From positions 1 through 26,781 of the forward strand of contig JANNRR010000077.1 of NCBI GenBank assembly GCA_031401675.1: a DNA stretch of 26,781 nt, read 5' to 3'. The DNA is from JANNRR01 sp031401675 (GTDB lineage Bacteria; Pseudomonadota; Alphaproteobacteria; Rhodobacterales; Rhodobacteraceae). The translations under genes were made by a program, and so were the position numbers. This document shows, piece after piece, positions 1 through 8,671 of this stretch; within the stretch, counting starts at the first letter, position 1; every line of letters begins with the position of its first letter. The notes beneath the pieces were generated by a model that was not told the DNA's origin, ran no database searches, and saw only the letters and a list, made by a program, of their open reading frames with translations.

Positions 1-195
1 AGGCGCTTTATGGTTGAGTCCCTCCTGTAGATGTTCTAGCTCGTGGCGTCACAGAAGCGCCCGCCCGAGGGGGCGGTCGGGCGCTGCCCGGCGGCGCGTG
101 CCGCGCCTTGATTCCGGGCGAAGGGTCTTTCTGGAATGACCGCCTTGGGCTCCGACCAGCCATCCAACTCCTTCGGTCGGCTTAAGGGTCCCATC
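1..195 (-). other. non-coding flank after hypE, possible end of a mobile element
   Basis: No credible gene lies here. On the minus strand a strong Shine-Dalgarno-like AGGAGGG (complement of 20-26) sits 8 bases before an ATA AAG CGC triplet series (complement of 11-3) that runs off the window. An open frame with a mutated or non-standard start may therefore begin at the edge. The roughly 180 bases between the hypE stop and that point are GC-rich and contain dyads. That layout resembles the structured leader of some IS families such as IS110, but no transposase sequence is visible to confirm it. Confidence 0.3.
57..84 (-). terminator. GC-rich hairpin downstream of hypE, weak terminator candidate
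   Basis: GCGCCCG at 57-63 pairs with CGGGCGC at 78-84. An alternative inner stem pairs CCGCCC (61-66) with GGGCGG (71-76). On the minus strand the stem is followed only by TTCTGTG, so the U-tract of a classical intrinsic terminator is missing. It lies about 110 bases after the hypE stop and could end the hox-hyp transcript or belong to an IS end. Confidence 0.3.
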
Positions 196-1227
196 TTAAC
201 ATATCCGCGGCAATTGTTCCCCCACCAGCATGTCAACGATGCGGTTGCCGCCAAACAGCGTGCGCATGGTCACCAGTCCGATGTGCTCGGACACAGCACG
301 TCCGATGATCGCAGCACCCGTGCCCGCTGTGGTGGTCTTCATCGCGGCCAGCGCTGCTTGCGCCTGTGGCTGGGGCACGAACAGCACGAGCGTGCCCTCA
401 TTGGCCAGATACAACGGATCAAGCCCCAGAATTTCGCAGACCCCGCGCACTTCGGCACGCAGGGGAAGCACTGTCTCGTCGATCTGAATGCCGACGCCTG
501 CCGCCTCGGCCATTTCGTTCAACGCTGACGCCAGCCCGCCGCGCGTGGCATCCCGGGCGGCTACCGTACCGGGGGCGGCGGCAAGGACGGCCTCCATCAG
601 ATGGCCAAGGCTTTGGCAATCCGATACAATATCGGAGGACAGCGCCATGTCTCCGCGCGCAGCCAGAATGGCGGCACCGTGATCGCCCAGCACGCCGTTG
701 ACGATCGCCACGTCTCCCGGCCGGATATTTGCAGCCGCCAGATTGCGCCCGGCGGGGATCATGCCGATGCCTGACGTCGTGACAAAGACCCGGTCAGCCG
801 CACCCCGCCCGACGACTTTGGTATCACCTGTCACGATACGCACGCCCGCCTGCCGCGCCTCATGCGCCATCGAGGCGGCGATGCGGTGCAAAAGGGCGAT
901 CTCGCAGCCCTCTTCGATGATGAAGGCCGCAGACAACCACAAGGGTTTCGCGCCGCCCACCACCAGATCGTTGATAGTGCCGCAGACGGCGATCTTGCCG
1001 ATGTCACCGCCGGGGAATTCGACCGGCGTCACCACGTAGCTGTCGGTTGTGAAGGCAAGCCGCGCCCCGGGCTCTGCCAGCGCCGGATGGGTCAACCGGG
1101 CCTGATCCTCCATACCGGGCGGATCGAAGGCGACAACGAAAATCGCGTCGATCAGATCACGCATCGCCCGACCGCCGCCACCATGCGCCAGCATCACATG
1201 CGTGTCACGCAGAGGCGGTCGTTTCAC
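196..1227 (-). CDS. hypE: hydrogenase maturation protein HypE (carbamoyl dehydratase)
   Basis: HypE receives a carbamoyl group from HypF on its C-terminal cysteine and dehydrates it with ATP to a thiocyanate, the source of the cyanide ligands of the NiFe site. The 343-residue product shows the N-terminal LAHGGGGRAMRDLI segment (family form LAHGSGG), an AIRS-like ATP-binding fold, a CxATRGG-like DATRGGLASALNE segment, and the diagnostic C-terminal PRIC ending in the modified cysteine. The start is taken at GTG 1227, which overlaps the hypD stop as GTGA; the upstream extension of this frame lies inside hypD and is not family-like. It is the last gene of the operon. The product is cytosolic and works with HypF and the HypC-HypD complex. 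Confidence 0.95.
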   Translation of the reverse strand: MKRPPLRDTHVMLAHGGGGRAMRDLIDAIFVVAFDPPGMEDQARLTHPALAEPGARLAFTTDSYVVTPVEFPGGDIGKIAVCGTINDLVVGGAKPLWLSAAFIIEEGCEIALLHRIAASMAHEARQAGVRIVTGDTKVVGRGAADRVFVTTSGIGMIPAGRNLAAANIRPGDVAIVNGVLGDHGAAILAARGDMALSSDIVSDCQSLGHLMEAVLAAAPGTVAARDATRGGLASALNEMAEAAGVGIQIDETVLPLRAEVRGVCEILGLDPLYLANEGTLVLFVPQPQAQAALAAMKTTTAGTGAAIIGRAVSEHIGLVTMRTLFGGNRIVDMLVGEQLPRIC

Positions 1228-2366
1228 CCCGCCACCTCTGACAGCCGCGCGCCGCCGAATTGCCAATAGGCGGCACAGGCGCCTTCGGACGATACCATCA
1301 AGGCGCCAAGCGGCATGTCCGGCGTGCAACCCCGCCCGAACTGCGGGCATTGCGTCGGCTTTATGCGTCCGGTCATCACCTGACCGCAGGCGCAACCGTC
1401 GGGCTCGGCCGCCTCGCGCGGGCCTGCGCCATAACCGATGCCAAACTTCTCTTCGGCGTCGAATGCGCGGTATCTGGCGCGGATGCGCAGGCCCGACGCA
1501 TCGATCTCGCCCAGACCCCGCCACTCGAAACTGGGGCGGCGTTCATAGACATCGGCAATCGCCGCCAGCGAGACCGGATTGCCGTGCTCAGGCACGACGC
1601 GGGCGTATTGATTTTCCACCTCGGCGCGACCCTCGTGGATCTGGGTCAGAACCATCAGCACCGATTGCAGCAGGTCCAGCGGCTCGAACCCGGCCACCAC
1701 GATCGGCTTACCATAGTCGCGGGCAATGAAATCATAGGGATGCGTGCCAATCACCATCGACACATGGCCGGGGCCGACAAACCCATCAAGCACCATATGC
1801 GGATCGTCCAGCAACGCCCTGATCGGTTCGGGCACCGTGATGTGGTTGCAAAACAGGCTGTAGTTGGACAGCGCTTCGGCCGCCGCCGTCTGAATGGTGA
1901 TGGCCGTCGACGGCGTCGTCGTCTCGAATCCAAGGCCAAAGAAGACCACCTCGCGCGCCGGGTTGCGCCGGGCCAGGTCCAGCGCATCAAGCGGCGAATA
2001 GACCATCCGCACATCCGCCCCGGCCGCGCGCGCCTGAAGCAGCGACCGGCCGGTTCCCGGCACCCGCATCGCGTCGCCGAAAGTGGTGAAGATCACCTCG
2101 GGCCGCTCGGCAAGCCGGATCGCCTCATCCACACGGCTGCGGGGCAGCACGCAGACCGGGCAGCCGGGGCCGTGGATGAACTCGATCCCCGGCGGGGTCA
2201 GCTTGTCCAACCCGTAGCGGAAGATCGCATGGGTATGGCCACCGCATATCTCCATGATATGGATGGGTTTTGCGGCAGTTGCGCCCAAGGCGTCGGTGAC
2301 CCGTTCGATGGCCGCCAGCACTGATTTTGCGGCCAGTGGATCGCGGAATTCGCTGACGTATTTCAC
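1224..2366 (-). CDS. hypD: hydrogenase maturation protein HypD
   Basis: HypD is the scaffold iron-sulfur protein on which, together with HypC, the Fe(CN)2CO unit is assembled. The 380-residue protein carries all family hallmarks: ICGGHTHAIFRYG with Cys41, GPGCPVC with Cys69 and Cys72, a GFETTTP segment, and a C-terminal cysteine-rich region (CACGQVMTG, QCPQFGRGC, EGACAAYW) that ligates the [4Fe-4S] cluster. It begins with GTG at 2366, overlapping the hypC stop by four bases, and its own stop overlaps the hypE start in the same way. That points to translational coupling of hypC, hypD and hypE, which act in one complex. Length and motifs are those of an intact protein. Confidence 0.96.
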   Translation of the reverse strand: MKYVSEFRDPLAAKSVLAAIERVTDALGATAAKPIHIMEICGGHTHAIFRYGLDKLTPPGIEFIHGPGCPVCVLPRSRVDEAIRLAERPEVIFTTFGDAMRVPGTGRSLLQARAAGADVRMVYSPLDALDLARRNPAREVVFFGLGFETTTPSTAITIQTAAAEALSNYSLFCNHITVPEPIRALLDDPHMVLDGFVGPGHVSMVIGTHPYDFIARDYGKPIVVAGFEPLDLLQSVLMVLTQIHEGRAEVENQYARVVPEHGNPVSLAAIADVYERRPSFEWRGLGEIDASGLRIRARYRAFDAEEKFGIGYGAGPREAAEPDGCACGQVMTGRIKPTQCPQFGRGCTPDMPLGALMVSSEGACAAYWQFGGARLSEVAG

Positions 2367-2653
2367 CGGGCCTCCTCCATCGCGGCGGCACTTTCGGCCA
2401 TGCTATCCAAGGCGTCCTGCACCTCACCCAGATCACGCAGCGCGGCAAGGGTCTTGGCGGCCTCGTCCGCATCGATCACGGCCATCGCAAAGCCGACGTG
2501 GATCAGCGCCCATTCCCCGATCAGCAAGCTCAGCGGGTCGCGCGCGACACAGGCCAGGGAGACTTCGCGGCGCACACCCGAAATTTCGGCCATCGCCAGC
2601 TGGCGGGACGCATCGGTGATGGCGATGATCTTGCCGGGAATTCCAAGGCACAT
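2363..2653 (-). CDS. hypC: hydrogenase maturation chaperone HypC
   Basis: HypC is a small chaperone that carries the Fe(CN)2CO moiety from HypD to the hydrogenase large-subunit precursor. The start is placed at 2653 because the family begins with MCLGIPGKI, where Cys2 becomes N-terminal after Met removal and binds the iron. An upstream in-frame ATG at 2704 would bury that cysteine. The 96-residue product has the usual OB-fold core (EVSLACV, GEWALIHVGFAMAVID) and a somewhat long acidic helical tail ending SAAAMEEAR. It starts 69 bases after hypB, the largest gap in the operon, without a strong Shine-Dalgarno sequence, and overlaps hypD by four bases. Confidence 0.95.
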   Translation of the reverse strand: MCLGIPGKIIAITDASRQLAMAEISGVRREVSLACVARDPLSLLIGEWALIHVGFAMAVIDADEAAKTLAALRDLGEVQDALDSMAESAAAMEEAR

Positions 2654-2722
2654 CGGTCTGGTCTCTTTCAAATTCAGGGTGGCAGGCTGGTCGCAGCAGA
2701 GCAAGCGGCGGCGCGGGCGATC

Positions 2723-3502
2723 TTACGCAACCTTGCCCAGCGTCTTTTCCATGCGCCGGACCCGCAGCCAATCGACCCATTGCGCCATGCCCTCGCCGCT
2801 GCGGGCCGAGACCCGCAGAATGCCGATCATCGGATTGACCCGGCGCAAGTTGGCCTCGTAGGCGGCCAGATCGGCATCGCAATAGGGGGCCAGATCGGTC
2901 TTGTTAAGGATAGCCAGCGTCGATGCGGTGAATATGTCCGGGTATTTCAATGGCTTGTCCTCGCCTTCGGTCACCGACAGGATAGCCACCTTGGCATCCT
3001 CGCCCAGATCAAAGGCGGCGGGGCAGACCAGATTGCCGACATTTTCGATGAAGAGAAAGCTGCCGGGCCGAAGCGCGAGGTCGCCCATCGCGTGGCCGAC
3101 CATCTCGGCGTCGAGATGGCAGCCCTTGCCGGTGTTGATCTGGATGGCCGGCGCGCCGGTCGCGCGAATGCGGTCGGCGTCATGCGAGGTCTGCTGATCG
3201 CCCTCGATCACCGCCAAGGGAGCGGCCCCCAACATCTCGATCGTGCGGCACAGAAGGGTGGTCTTGCCCGACCCCGGCGAGGAGACAAGGTTGACCGTGT
3301 AAGCCCCCAGCGCTCGCAGCGCCAGGCGGTTGGCGGCCGCAAAGCCATTGTTTTTGGACAGGATATCGGTCTCCACTTCGATGATCCGCGATTGCGAAGG
3401 GCCCGGAACCGAAACGCCCGCAGCACCTGCGCCATGGTCATGCCTGTGCCCGGCCCTGCCGTCGAAGGCCACCGTGCTGCTGCAACCGCACACCGTGCAC
3501 AT
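2723..3502 (-). CDS. hypB: nickel-inserting GTPase HypB
   Basis: HypB is the GTPase that, with HypA, delivers nickel to the large subunit. The 259-residue protein begins MCTVCGC, the N-terminal CxxCGC nickel-binding motif, followed by a modest His-containing stretch (HRHDHG, residues 19-24). It does not have the long polyhistidine store seen in some rhizobia. The P-loop SPGSGKTTLL is at about 75-84, the metal site KGCHLDAEMV with Cys128 and His129 sits at the dimer interface, and NKTD gives guanine specificity. Its ATG shares one base with the hypA stop (TGATG), matching HypA-HypB cooperation. Confidence 0.96.
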   Translation of the reverse strand: MCTVCGCSSTVAFDGRAGHRHDHGAGAAGVSVPGPSQSRIIEVETDILSKNNGFAAANRLALRALGAYTVNLVSSPGSGKTTLLCRTIEMLGAAPLAVIEGDQQTSHDADRIRATGAPAIQINTGKGCHLDAEMVGHAMGDLALRPGSFLFIENVGNLVCPAAFDLGEDAKVAILSVTEGEDKPLKYPDIFTASTLAILNKTDLAPYCDADLAAYEANLRRVNPMIGILRVSARSGEGMAQWVDWLRVRRMEKTLGKVA

Positions 3503-3843
3503 CAGACCACCTCCAGATTCTTGATCCGCATCTCGTCACCGCCCTCTGGCAAGAGCCGCCCGCCACCGCAGCGCGGGCATTCTGCCAGCCGATCCGCAAA
3601 CTCTACCACTGTCGTGCAATCAAAGCACCATGCGCGGCCCGGCAGGTCGACAATCTCAAGCCGGGCACCTTCGGCGACGGACCCGCGCATCACCGCGTCG
3701 AAGGCAAACTCCAGCGCCGTTTTTTCCACCCCGGCAAAGGCGCCGATTTCCAGGGTGATCCGGCGCACGGCGGAAAAGCCATGTTCGAGGGCCTGATCCT
3801 CGATCACCCCCCTGATACCTTCGCAGATCGACACCTCGTGCAT
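3502..3843 (-). CDS. hypA: hydrogenase nickel incorporation protein HypA
   Basis: HypA is the nickel metallochaperone partner of HypB. The start is chosen at 3843 because the family invariably begins MHE (here MHEVSICEG), whose His2 and N-terminal amine bind Ni(II). GGGA lies six bases upstream as a ribosome site. An in-frame ATG at 3882 would hide this terminus. The 113-residue protein has the structural zinc site formed by CFDC (Cys73, Cys76) and CPRC (Cys89, Cys92). It lies 48 bases after hypF and shares one base with hypB. Confidence 0.95.
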   Translation of the reverse strand: MHEVSICEGIRGVIEDQALEHGFSAVRRITLEIGAFAGVEKTALEFAFDAVMRGSVAEGARLEIVDLPGRAWCFDCTTVVEFADRLAECPRCGGGRLLPEGGDEMRIKNLEVV

Positions 3844-3891
3844 GTTGGGTCCCAGTAATCCCGGCCCCTGCGCCACGGTCAATGATCTCGA

Positions 3892-6135
3892 TCAACACCG
3901 CAGGCCTTGCGCAGCGGCAATCACCGCCTGACCGAGGGCAAGGCCCCCGTCATTGGCCGGGGTGGTGCGATGGACCAGCACCGGCACGCCCTGCAGCGCC
4001 CGGACAGTCATCGCCAGCAGCGTGGTGTTTTGATAGCATCCGCCAGACAAGGCGACGGCCTTTGCCGCCCCGCTTTGCACAAGGTCGCGCGCCGTGGCGG
4101 CAAAGGCCTGCGCCAGGCCGGCATGAAACCGCGCCGCCATCATCCCCGGGCTGACACCTGCCGCAAGATCCTGTGCCCAAGCCCTGAACAGCGGGCCGGG
4201 ATCGATAACTGCCCCCGAGGTCATCGGATAGGAGGCGACCTCCTCCGTCACCTGCATTGCCAAGGACTCAAGACGCATGGCGGCTTCGCCCTCATAGCTT
4301 TGCGCCCCCGACACCAGTCCCAAGGCCGCCGCAAAGGCATCAAACAGCCGCCCGGCAGAGGACGACATTGGCGCGTGGACGCCGGAGGCCGCGACCTGTC
4401 GGAGCACCGCCAGCGGGGCGTCGGGATACAGCCTGTCCATCACATCCCCCAGACCCGCCTGATCGAGACGGGCCAGAAGATTGCGCAGCGGATGGATCGC
4501 CGCCGCATCGCCGCCGATCAACGGGGCCGGGGCAAGGCTGGCAGCACGGGTGAAGCTGCGATAGTCGCCCAGCAGGACCTCGCCGCCCCAGACCGTGCCG
4601 TCGGTCCCGAGGCCCATGCCATCCAGCACGATCCCGGCCACCGGCCCGGCGTCCAGCGGCCACAGGTTTTCTGTCAGGCAGCTTGCCAGATGAGCGTGGT
4701 GATGCTGGACCTGAACCAGGGGCAAGCCGCACGTGGCGGCGTGGCGCGAAGCGCGATAACCGGGATGCAGATCACAGGCCGCCACGGTGGGGTGGTGATC
4801 AAAGAGCGCGGCATAATCTGCGTCGGCGCGCTGGAACTCCACAAAGGTCGCCGCGTCATCCAGATCGCCCAGATGGTGCGACAGCAGCGCCTGACCGCCC
4901 TTGATAAGGCAAATCGCGGCTTTCATCTGGCCACCGTAAGCCACCACCTGCGGCGCATCGGCAAAGCCCTGCGGCAGGGCGATTGTCCCGGGTGCGCGGC
5001 CGCGCCCATGGCGCAGCACCATCGGGCCCTGCGGTGTGATCCGTTCGACCGAATCGTCCAGCCGGCGGGCGATGTCGCGGTCGTGCATCAAGAATGCATC
5101 GGCAAAGCCACCGAGTTTGACGCGTGCCTCGTCGTTGCGGGTCACCTGCGGCGTGCCCGATAGATTGCCGCTGGTCATCACCAGAGGCCCGCCAAACGCC
5201 GCCAGCAGCAGATGGTGCAGCGGTGTGTAAGGCAACATCCAGCCATGCGTTGCCAACCCGGGTGCGATGGCATCGGGCAGAGTCTGGCCGAATGGGGTCA
5301 GCAGCACGATGGGGGCGGCCGGGTCGGCCAGACGCGCGGCTTCGGCGTCCGAAACCTGCGCATGGGCAGCGATCATCGTAGCCGTCCCCATCAGCGCAAA
5401 CGGCTTGGCGGGCCGGCGCTTGCGGGCCCGCAAGCGCGAGATGGCGTCGCTGTTGCGGGCATCGCAGGCCAGATGAAAGCCGCCCAGGCCCTTGATCGCC
5501 AGTATTTCTCCTGCGTTCAGGTGCAACGCCGCCAGTCCAATAGGGTCGCCCTCCATCTCTTGCTCACCTACCTCCAGCCAAAGCCTTGGACCACAAGCCG
5601 GGCAGGCGATTGGCTGTGCGTGAAACCGCCGGTTGGATGGGTCTGCGTATTCGACGGCGCAATCTGCGCACATCGCAAAGGCCGCCATCGCAGTCCGGCT
5701 GCGGTCATAGGGCGAGTCGCGCAGGATCGAAAAGCGCGGGCCACATTGGGTGCAGTTGGCAAAGGCATAGCCATAGCGGCGCTGCGCAGGATCAAGGACC
5801 TCAGCCAGACAATCGAGGCACGTCGCCGAATCCGGCGCCACGCATGTTTGGGTGCCGTGTCCCCGGCTTGCGGCGATCGTGAAGTCCTTTGGTGCGCAAG
5901 TGAAATGATACAACGTTGATTCGACTGCATCCACGCGCGCAAGGAGCGGGGCTTGCGCCCGCAGCGCCACCTCGAACCCGCCCAGATCCTCGCCCGCCAC
6001 ATGGATCAGCACACCTTCGGGGTCGTTCAGGACATCGCCCGCCAAGCGCATCTGGTGGGCGAGTTGCCAGACGAAGGGGCGAAACCCGACGCCCTGCACC
6101 TGCCCGCGCACTCGGATGCGACGCCCTTCGATCAT
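3892..6135 (-). CDS. hypF: carbamoyltransferase HypF
   Basis: HypF converts carbamoyl phosphate and ATP to carbamoyl-adenylate and passes the carbamoyl group to HypE. The 747-residue protein is full length for the family. It has an N-terminal acylphosphatase domain (RGQVQGVGFRPFVWQLA, residues about 5-90), two zinc-finger motifs (CLDC..CTQC, CADC..CPAC, about 105-190), a YrdC-like nucleotide domain (AIKGLGGFHLACDA) and a C-terminal Kae1-like domain (QVQHHHAHLASCL, SGGCYQNTTL). The start is set at ATG 6135, which overlaps the hoxW stop as ATGA and begins directly before the acylphosphatase domain. The upstream ATG at 6201 adds residues outside the domain. Confidence 0.95.
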   Translation of the reverse strand: MIEGRRIRVRGQVQGVGFRPFVWQLAHQMRLAGDVLNDPEGVLIHVAGEDLGGFEVALRAQAPLLARVDAVESTLYHFTCAPKDFTIAASRGHGTQTCVAPDSATCLDCLAEVLDPAQRRYGYAFANCTQCGPRFSILRDSPYDRSRTAMAAFAMCADCAVEYADPSNRRFHAQPIACPACGPRLWLEVGEQEMEGDPIGLAALHLNAGEILAIKGLGGFHLACDARNSDAISRLRARKRRPAKPFALMGTATMIAAHAQVSDAEAARLADPAAPIVLLTPFGQTLPDAIAPGLATHGWMLPYTPLHHLLLAAFGGPLVMTSGNLSGTPQVTRNDEARVKLGGFADAFLMHDRDIARRLDDSVERITPQGPMVLRHGRGRAPGTIALPQGFADAPQVVAYGGQMKAAICLIKGGQALLSHHLGDLDDAATFVEFQRADADYAALFDHHPTVAACDLHPGYRASRHAATCGLPLVQVQHHHAHLASCLTENLWPLDAGPVAGIVLDGMGLGTDGTVWGGEVLLGDYRSFTRAASLAPAPLIGGDAAAIHPLRNLLARLDQAGLGDVMDRLYPDAPLAVLRQVAASGVHAPMSSSAGRLFDAFAAALGLVSGAQSYEGEAAMRLESLAMQVTEEVASYPMTSGAVIDPGPLFRAWAQDLAAGVSPGMMAARFHAGLAQAFAATARDLVQSGAAKAVALSGGCYQNTTLLAMTVRALQGVPVLVHRTTPANDGGLALGQAVIAAAQGLRC

Positions 6136-6656
6136 GGCATCCGGCGCTTTTCGGACGCTGACCAGCCGCCACTCGCCAGCGTGGACGCCCTTGCAATCCA
6201 TCCTTGCAGGAATGCAACCGCAAGCGACAGGTTGTCGCGGGCGCGCAGGCTCAGCCCTTCCTTGACCTCGTCGAACTCTTCGCCCGCAATCGCGAGCGTC
6301 CAGCCCGGTGGTGCCCGACCAAAAAGCAGCCTGGCCAGTGCCATCGCCGCCTCGGGGCTGACTTGATGGCTGCCAAGCGTTTCAGGCAGTGCCGTCCCGA
6401 TTTCGGTAAGGCGGAAAGGGTCCGCAAAGCCCATCATCGCATCGGCAAACACCACGACGTCATGGGCCGCGATCAGGGCGGCATGATCGACGGTCAGCTG
6501 ATAGTCGATCTCGACCGTTACGTTGCCCAAGCCAAGGCCTTCGAATTCAGCGGCCAGTGCCGGGCCAAGACCGTCATCGCCGCGCCCGGGATTGCCATAG
6601 CCGATCAGCAGGATGCGGGGGGCCTCAGGATCAGTTGCGACCACTGTCACAGGCAT
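6132..6656 (-). CDS. hoxW: hydrogenase maturation protease HoxW
   Basis: This nickel-dependent endopeptidase trims the C-terminal extension of HoxH once nickel is in place. The 174-residue product matches the HybD/HyaD/HycI fold: a Rossmann-like start ILLIGYGNPGRGDDGLG, where Asp28 occupies the position of the HybD metal-binding Glu16, a second acidic site in VVVFADAMM, and the conserved histidine in GSHQVSPE. It overlaps the end of hoxH by 10 bases and hypF by 4, so it is almost certainly dedicated to this hydrogenase. The C-terminal 25 residues are variable and rich in Ser and Ala. Confidence 0.92.
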   Translation of the reverse strand: MPVTVVATDPEAPRILLIGYGNPGRGDDGLGPALAAEFEGLGLGNVTVEIDYQLTVDHAALIAAHDVVVFADAMMGFADPFRLTEIGTALPETLGSHQVSPEAAMALARLLFGRAPPGWTLAIAGEEFDEVKEGLSLRARDNLSLAVAFLQGWIARASTLASGGWSASEKRRMP

Positions 6657-8086
6657 TGCCCGGCCCGGTCGACCAACTGGTCCTGCGCGTCGTAGATCTC
6701 GATCTGCAGCGGCATCTGGCCGAGCGCATGGGTGGCGCAGGACAGGCAGGGATCATAGGCGCGGATCGCCACTTCGACATGGTTCAGCATGCCTTCGGTG
6801 ATCTTCGGCTGACCGGACAGATGGGTGATGGCCACGTCCTTCACCGCGCGGTTCATGCCTTCGTTATTGTGGGTGGTGGATACAATCAGGTTGCAGTACG
6901 TCACCTGATCGTTCTCATCGACCTTGTAGTGGTGAATGAGGTTGCCGCGCGGGGCCTCGATCACGCCGATGCCTTCGAACCGGCGCTCTCCCTTGGCGAC
7001 CAGATCGGTGCCTTGCAGATCGGGATCATGCAGCAACTCGCGGATCTTCTCGACACAGTGCACCACTTCGATCATCCGTGCCCAATGGTTGGCCAGCGTG
7101 GAGTGGTTCAACCCGCCCGAAAACGCCCGCAACGCGCCATGGGCCGCATTGGCCAGCGGCGTGTCGATGAAACTGGCGGTGTTCATCCGGGCCAGCGGAC
7201 CGACGCGATACCAGCCATCCTCCGGGCCAAGATCGCGGATATAGGGGAACTTCATGTAGGACCAGCTGCGGACGTCCTCGATCAGGACCTTGTGGTAATC
7301 CTCATACGGCAGCATGTCGAAGATCGGCGCACCTTGCGCGTTCAAGGCTCGCAGCCGCCCGTGGTAAAGGTCCAGCGCGCCGTCCCCATCGCGCACCAGC
7401 GCCATGTGGGACGAAGGAAAGTTGCCGAAACTGTCCACCAACGCCTGATTGTCCTGCACATAGTTGCGCGCAATCGCCAGCGCGCCCTGCGCCCAGTCCA
7501 GCATCTTGTCCACCTCGGCCAAAAGCCGGTCACGGGTGGCGATGTCGAGATTGCGGTTGATGCCGCCGGGAATGGCCCCGGTGCCGTGGATCTTCTTTCC
7601 TGCCGTCGCCTCGATGATCTCTTGCCCGAATTTGCGCATCAGGACGGCGCGCAGGCCAAGCTCGGGGTTCTCGCGGATCACCTCGAAGATGTTGCGCCGC
7701 TCAGCCGGGGCGTCAAAGCCGAACAACAGGTCAGGTGCGGAAAGGTGGAAGAAATGCAGCACATGGCTTTGCATCACCTGGCCGTAATGCATCAGGCGGC
7801 GCATCTTTTCCGCCGTGGGCGGCAGCACATCGACGCCGACGATCTGGTCCATCGCCTTGGCGGCCGCCAGATGGTGGCTGACCGGACAGATGCCACACAG
7901 CCGCTGCACGATCACCGGCACTTCCCACAACAGCCGCCCGCGGATGAACCGCTCAAAACCGCGAAACTCGACGATGTGCAGCCGCGCCTCTTCGACCTGG
8001 TTGTTTTCGTCAAGGTGGATAGTGACCTTGCCATGCCCCTCGACACGGGTGACGGGCGAGATTTCGATCAGTCTGGTCTCAGCCAT
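6647..8086 (-). CDS. hoxH: NAD(P)-linked [NiFe] hydrogenase large subunit HoxH
   Basis: HoxH carries the NiFe active site for reversible H2 oxidation. The 479-residue precursor has both cysteine pairs: RLCGICPVSHH (Cys64, Cys67) and DPCLSCATH (Cys447, Cys450). A 26-residue tail after His453 is the expected substrate of HoxW. The L1/L2 motif context and the neighbouring diaphorase genes place it in group 3d (bidirectional, NAD-linked) rather than group 1 uptake enzymes; no Tat-type small subunit or cytochrome b gene is present. The start at 8086 is preceded by GAGG at a suitable distance, 15 bases after hoxY. The product is cytosolic. Confidence 0.96.
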   Translation of the reverse strand: MAETRLIEISPVTRVEGHGKVTIHLDENNQVEEARLHIVEFRGFERFIRGRLLWEVPVIVQRLCGICPVSHHLAAAKAMDQIVGVDVLPPTAEKMRRLMHYGQVMQSHVLHFFHLSAPDLLFGFDAPAERRNIFEVIRENPELGLRAVLMRKFGQEIIEATAGKKIHGTGAIPGGINRNLDIATRDRLLAEVDKMLDWAQGALAIARNYVQDNQALVDSFGNFPSSHMALVRDGDGALDLYHGRLRALNAQGAPIFDMLPYEDYHKVLIEDVRSWSYMKFPYIRDLGPEDGWYRVGPLARMNTASFIDTPLANAAHGALRAFSGGLNHSTLANHWARMIEVVHCVEKIRELLHDPDLQGTDLVAKGERRFEGIGVIEAPRGNLIHHYKVDENDQVTYCNLIVSTTHNNEGMNRAVKDVAITHLSGQPKITEGMLNHVEVAIRAYDPCLSCATHALGQMPLQIEIYDAQDQLVDRAGQCL

Positions 8087-8101
8087 AGCTCGCGCCTCTT
8101 G

Positions 8102-8671
8102 TCAGTCGAAGCGAAGGGTTTCGCGTTCGAAGCCTTTGAACTTGCCATCGAGCAGGGCGACAAGGGTGGAAAAGATGATGTCGCCCGAGGGCGCGCAGCC
8201 GGGGATCTGATAGTCGATGTCGACGATGTCCGAACAGGGGTAGACCTTGTCCAGGATCAGCGGCAACACCGGGTCGTTGGGGATCAGCCGCGTGACGTTG
8301 CGCAAGTAAGGCCCGGAAATATAGGCCTCTTCCAGACACTCGCGCAGGGGATCGGACGAATGCATGATGGCGTTTCGCATTGCGGGCAACCCGCCCATGA
8401 TCGCGCATTGGCCAAGCGCGATCAGCACATCGCAGTTCTTGCGGAAGTCGATCAGGGTGTGGACGTTCTCCTCGTTGCAGCAGCCACCCTCGATGATGCC
8501 GATGTCGCAGCGCCGGGTGAAGGTCTTGATGTCGGTCAGGGGCGAGCGGTCGAATTCCACCCGCTCCATCAGTGCGATCAGGCGCTCGTCGATGTCGAGG
8601 ATCGCCATGTGGCAGCCAAAGCACCCGGCAAGCGAGACTGTGGCGACGCGGGCCTTTCGGGGTTCGGTCAT
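8102..8671 (-). CDS. hoxY: NAD(P)-linked [NiFe] hydrogenase small subunit HoxY
   Basis: HoxY is the electron-transfer small subunit next to HoxH. The 189-residue protein has the four ligands for the single proximal [4Fe-4S] cluster: SLAGCFGCH (Cys17, Cys20), ALGQCA (Cys89) and IPGCAPSG (Cys159). It lacks a Tat leader and the medial and distal cluster domain of uptake hydrogenases, as expected for a soluble group 3d enzyme. The start at ATG 8671 overlaps the hoxU stop as ATGA; the longer upstream frame is inside hoxU and not family-like. Confidence 0.95.
   Translation of the reverse strand: MTEPRKARVATVSLAGCFGCHMAILDIDERLIALMERVEFDRSPLTDIKTFTRRCDIGIIEGGCCNEENVHTLIDFRKNCDVLIALGQCAIMGGLPAMRNAIMHSSDPLRECLEEAYISGPYLRNVTRLIPNDPVLPLILDKVYPCSDIVDIDYQIPGCAPSGDIIFSTLVALLDGKFKGFERETLRFD

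Noticed and set aside
2498..3796. 432-codon open frame on the plus strand opposite hypA-hypC
   Set aside because: Antisense to three genes with complete diagnostic motifs; no ribosome site or recognisable domain.
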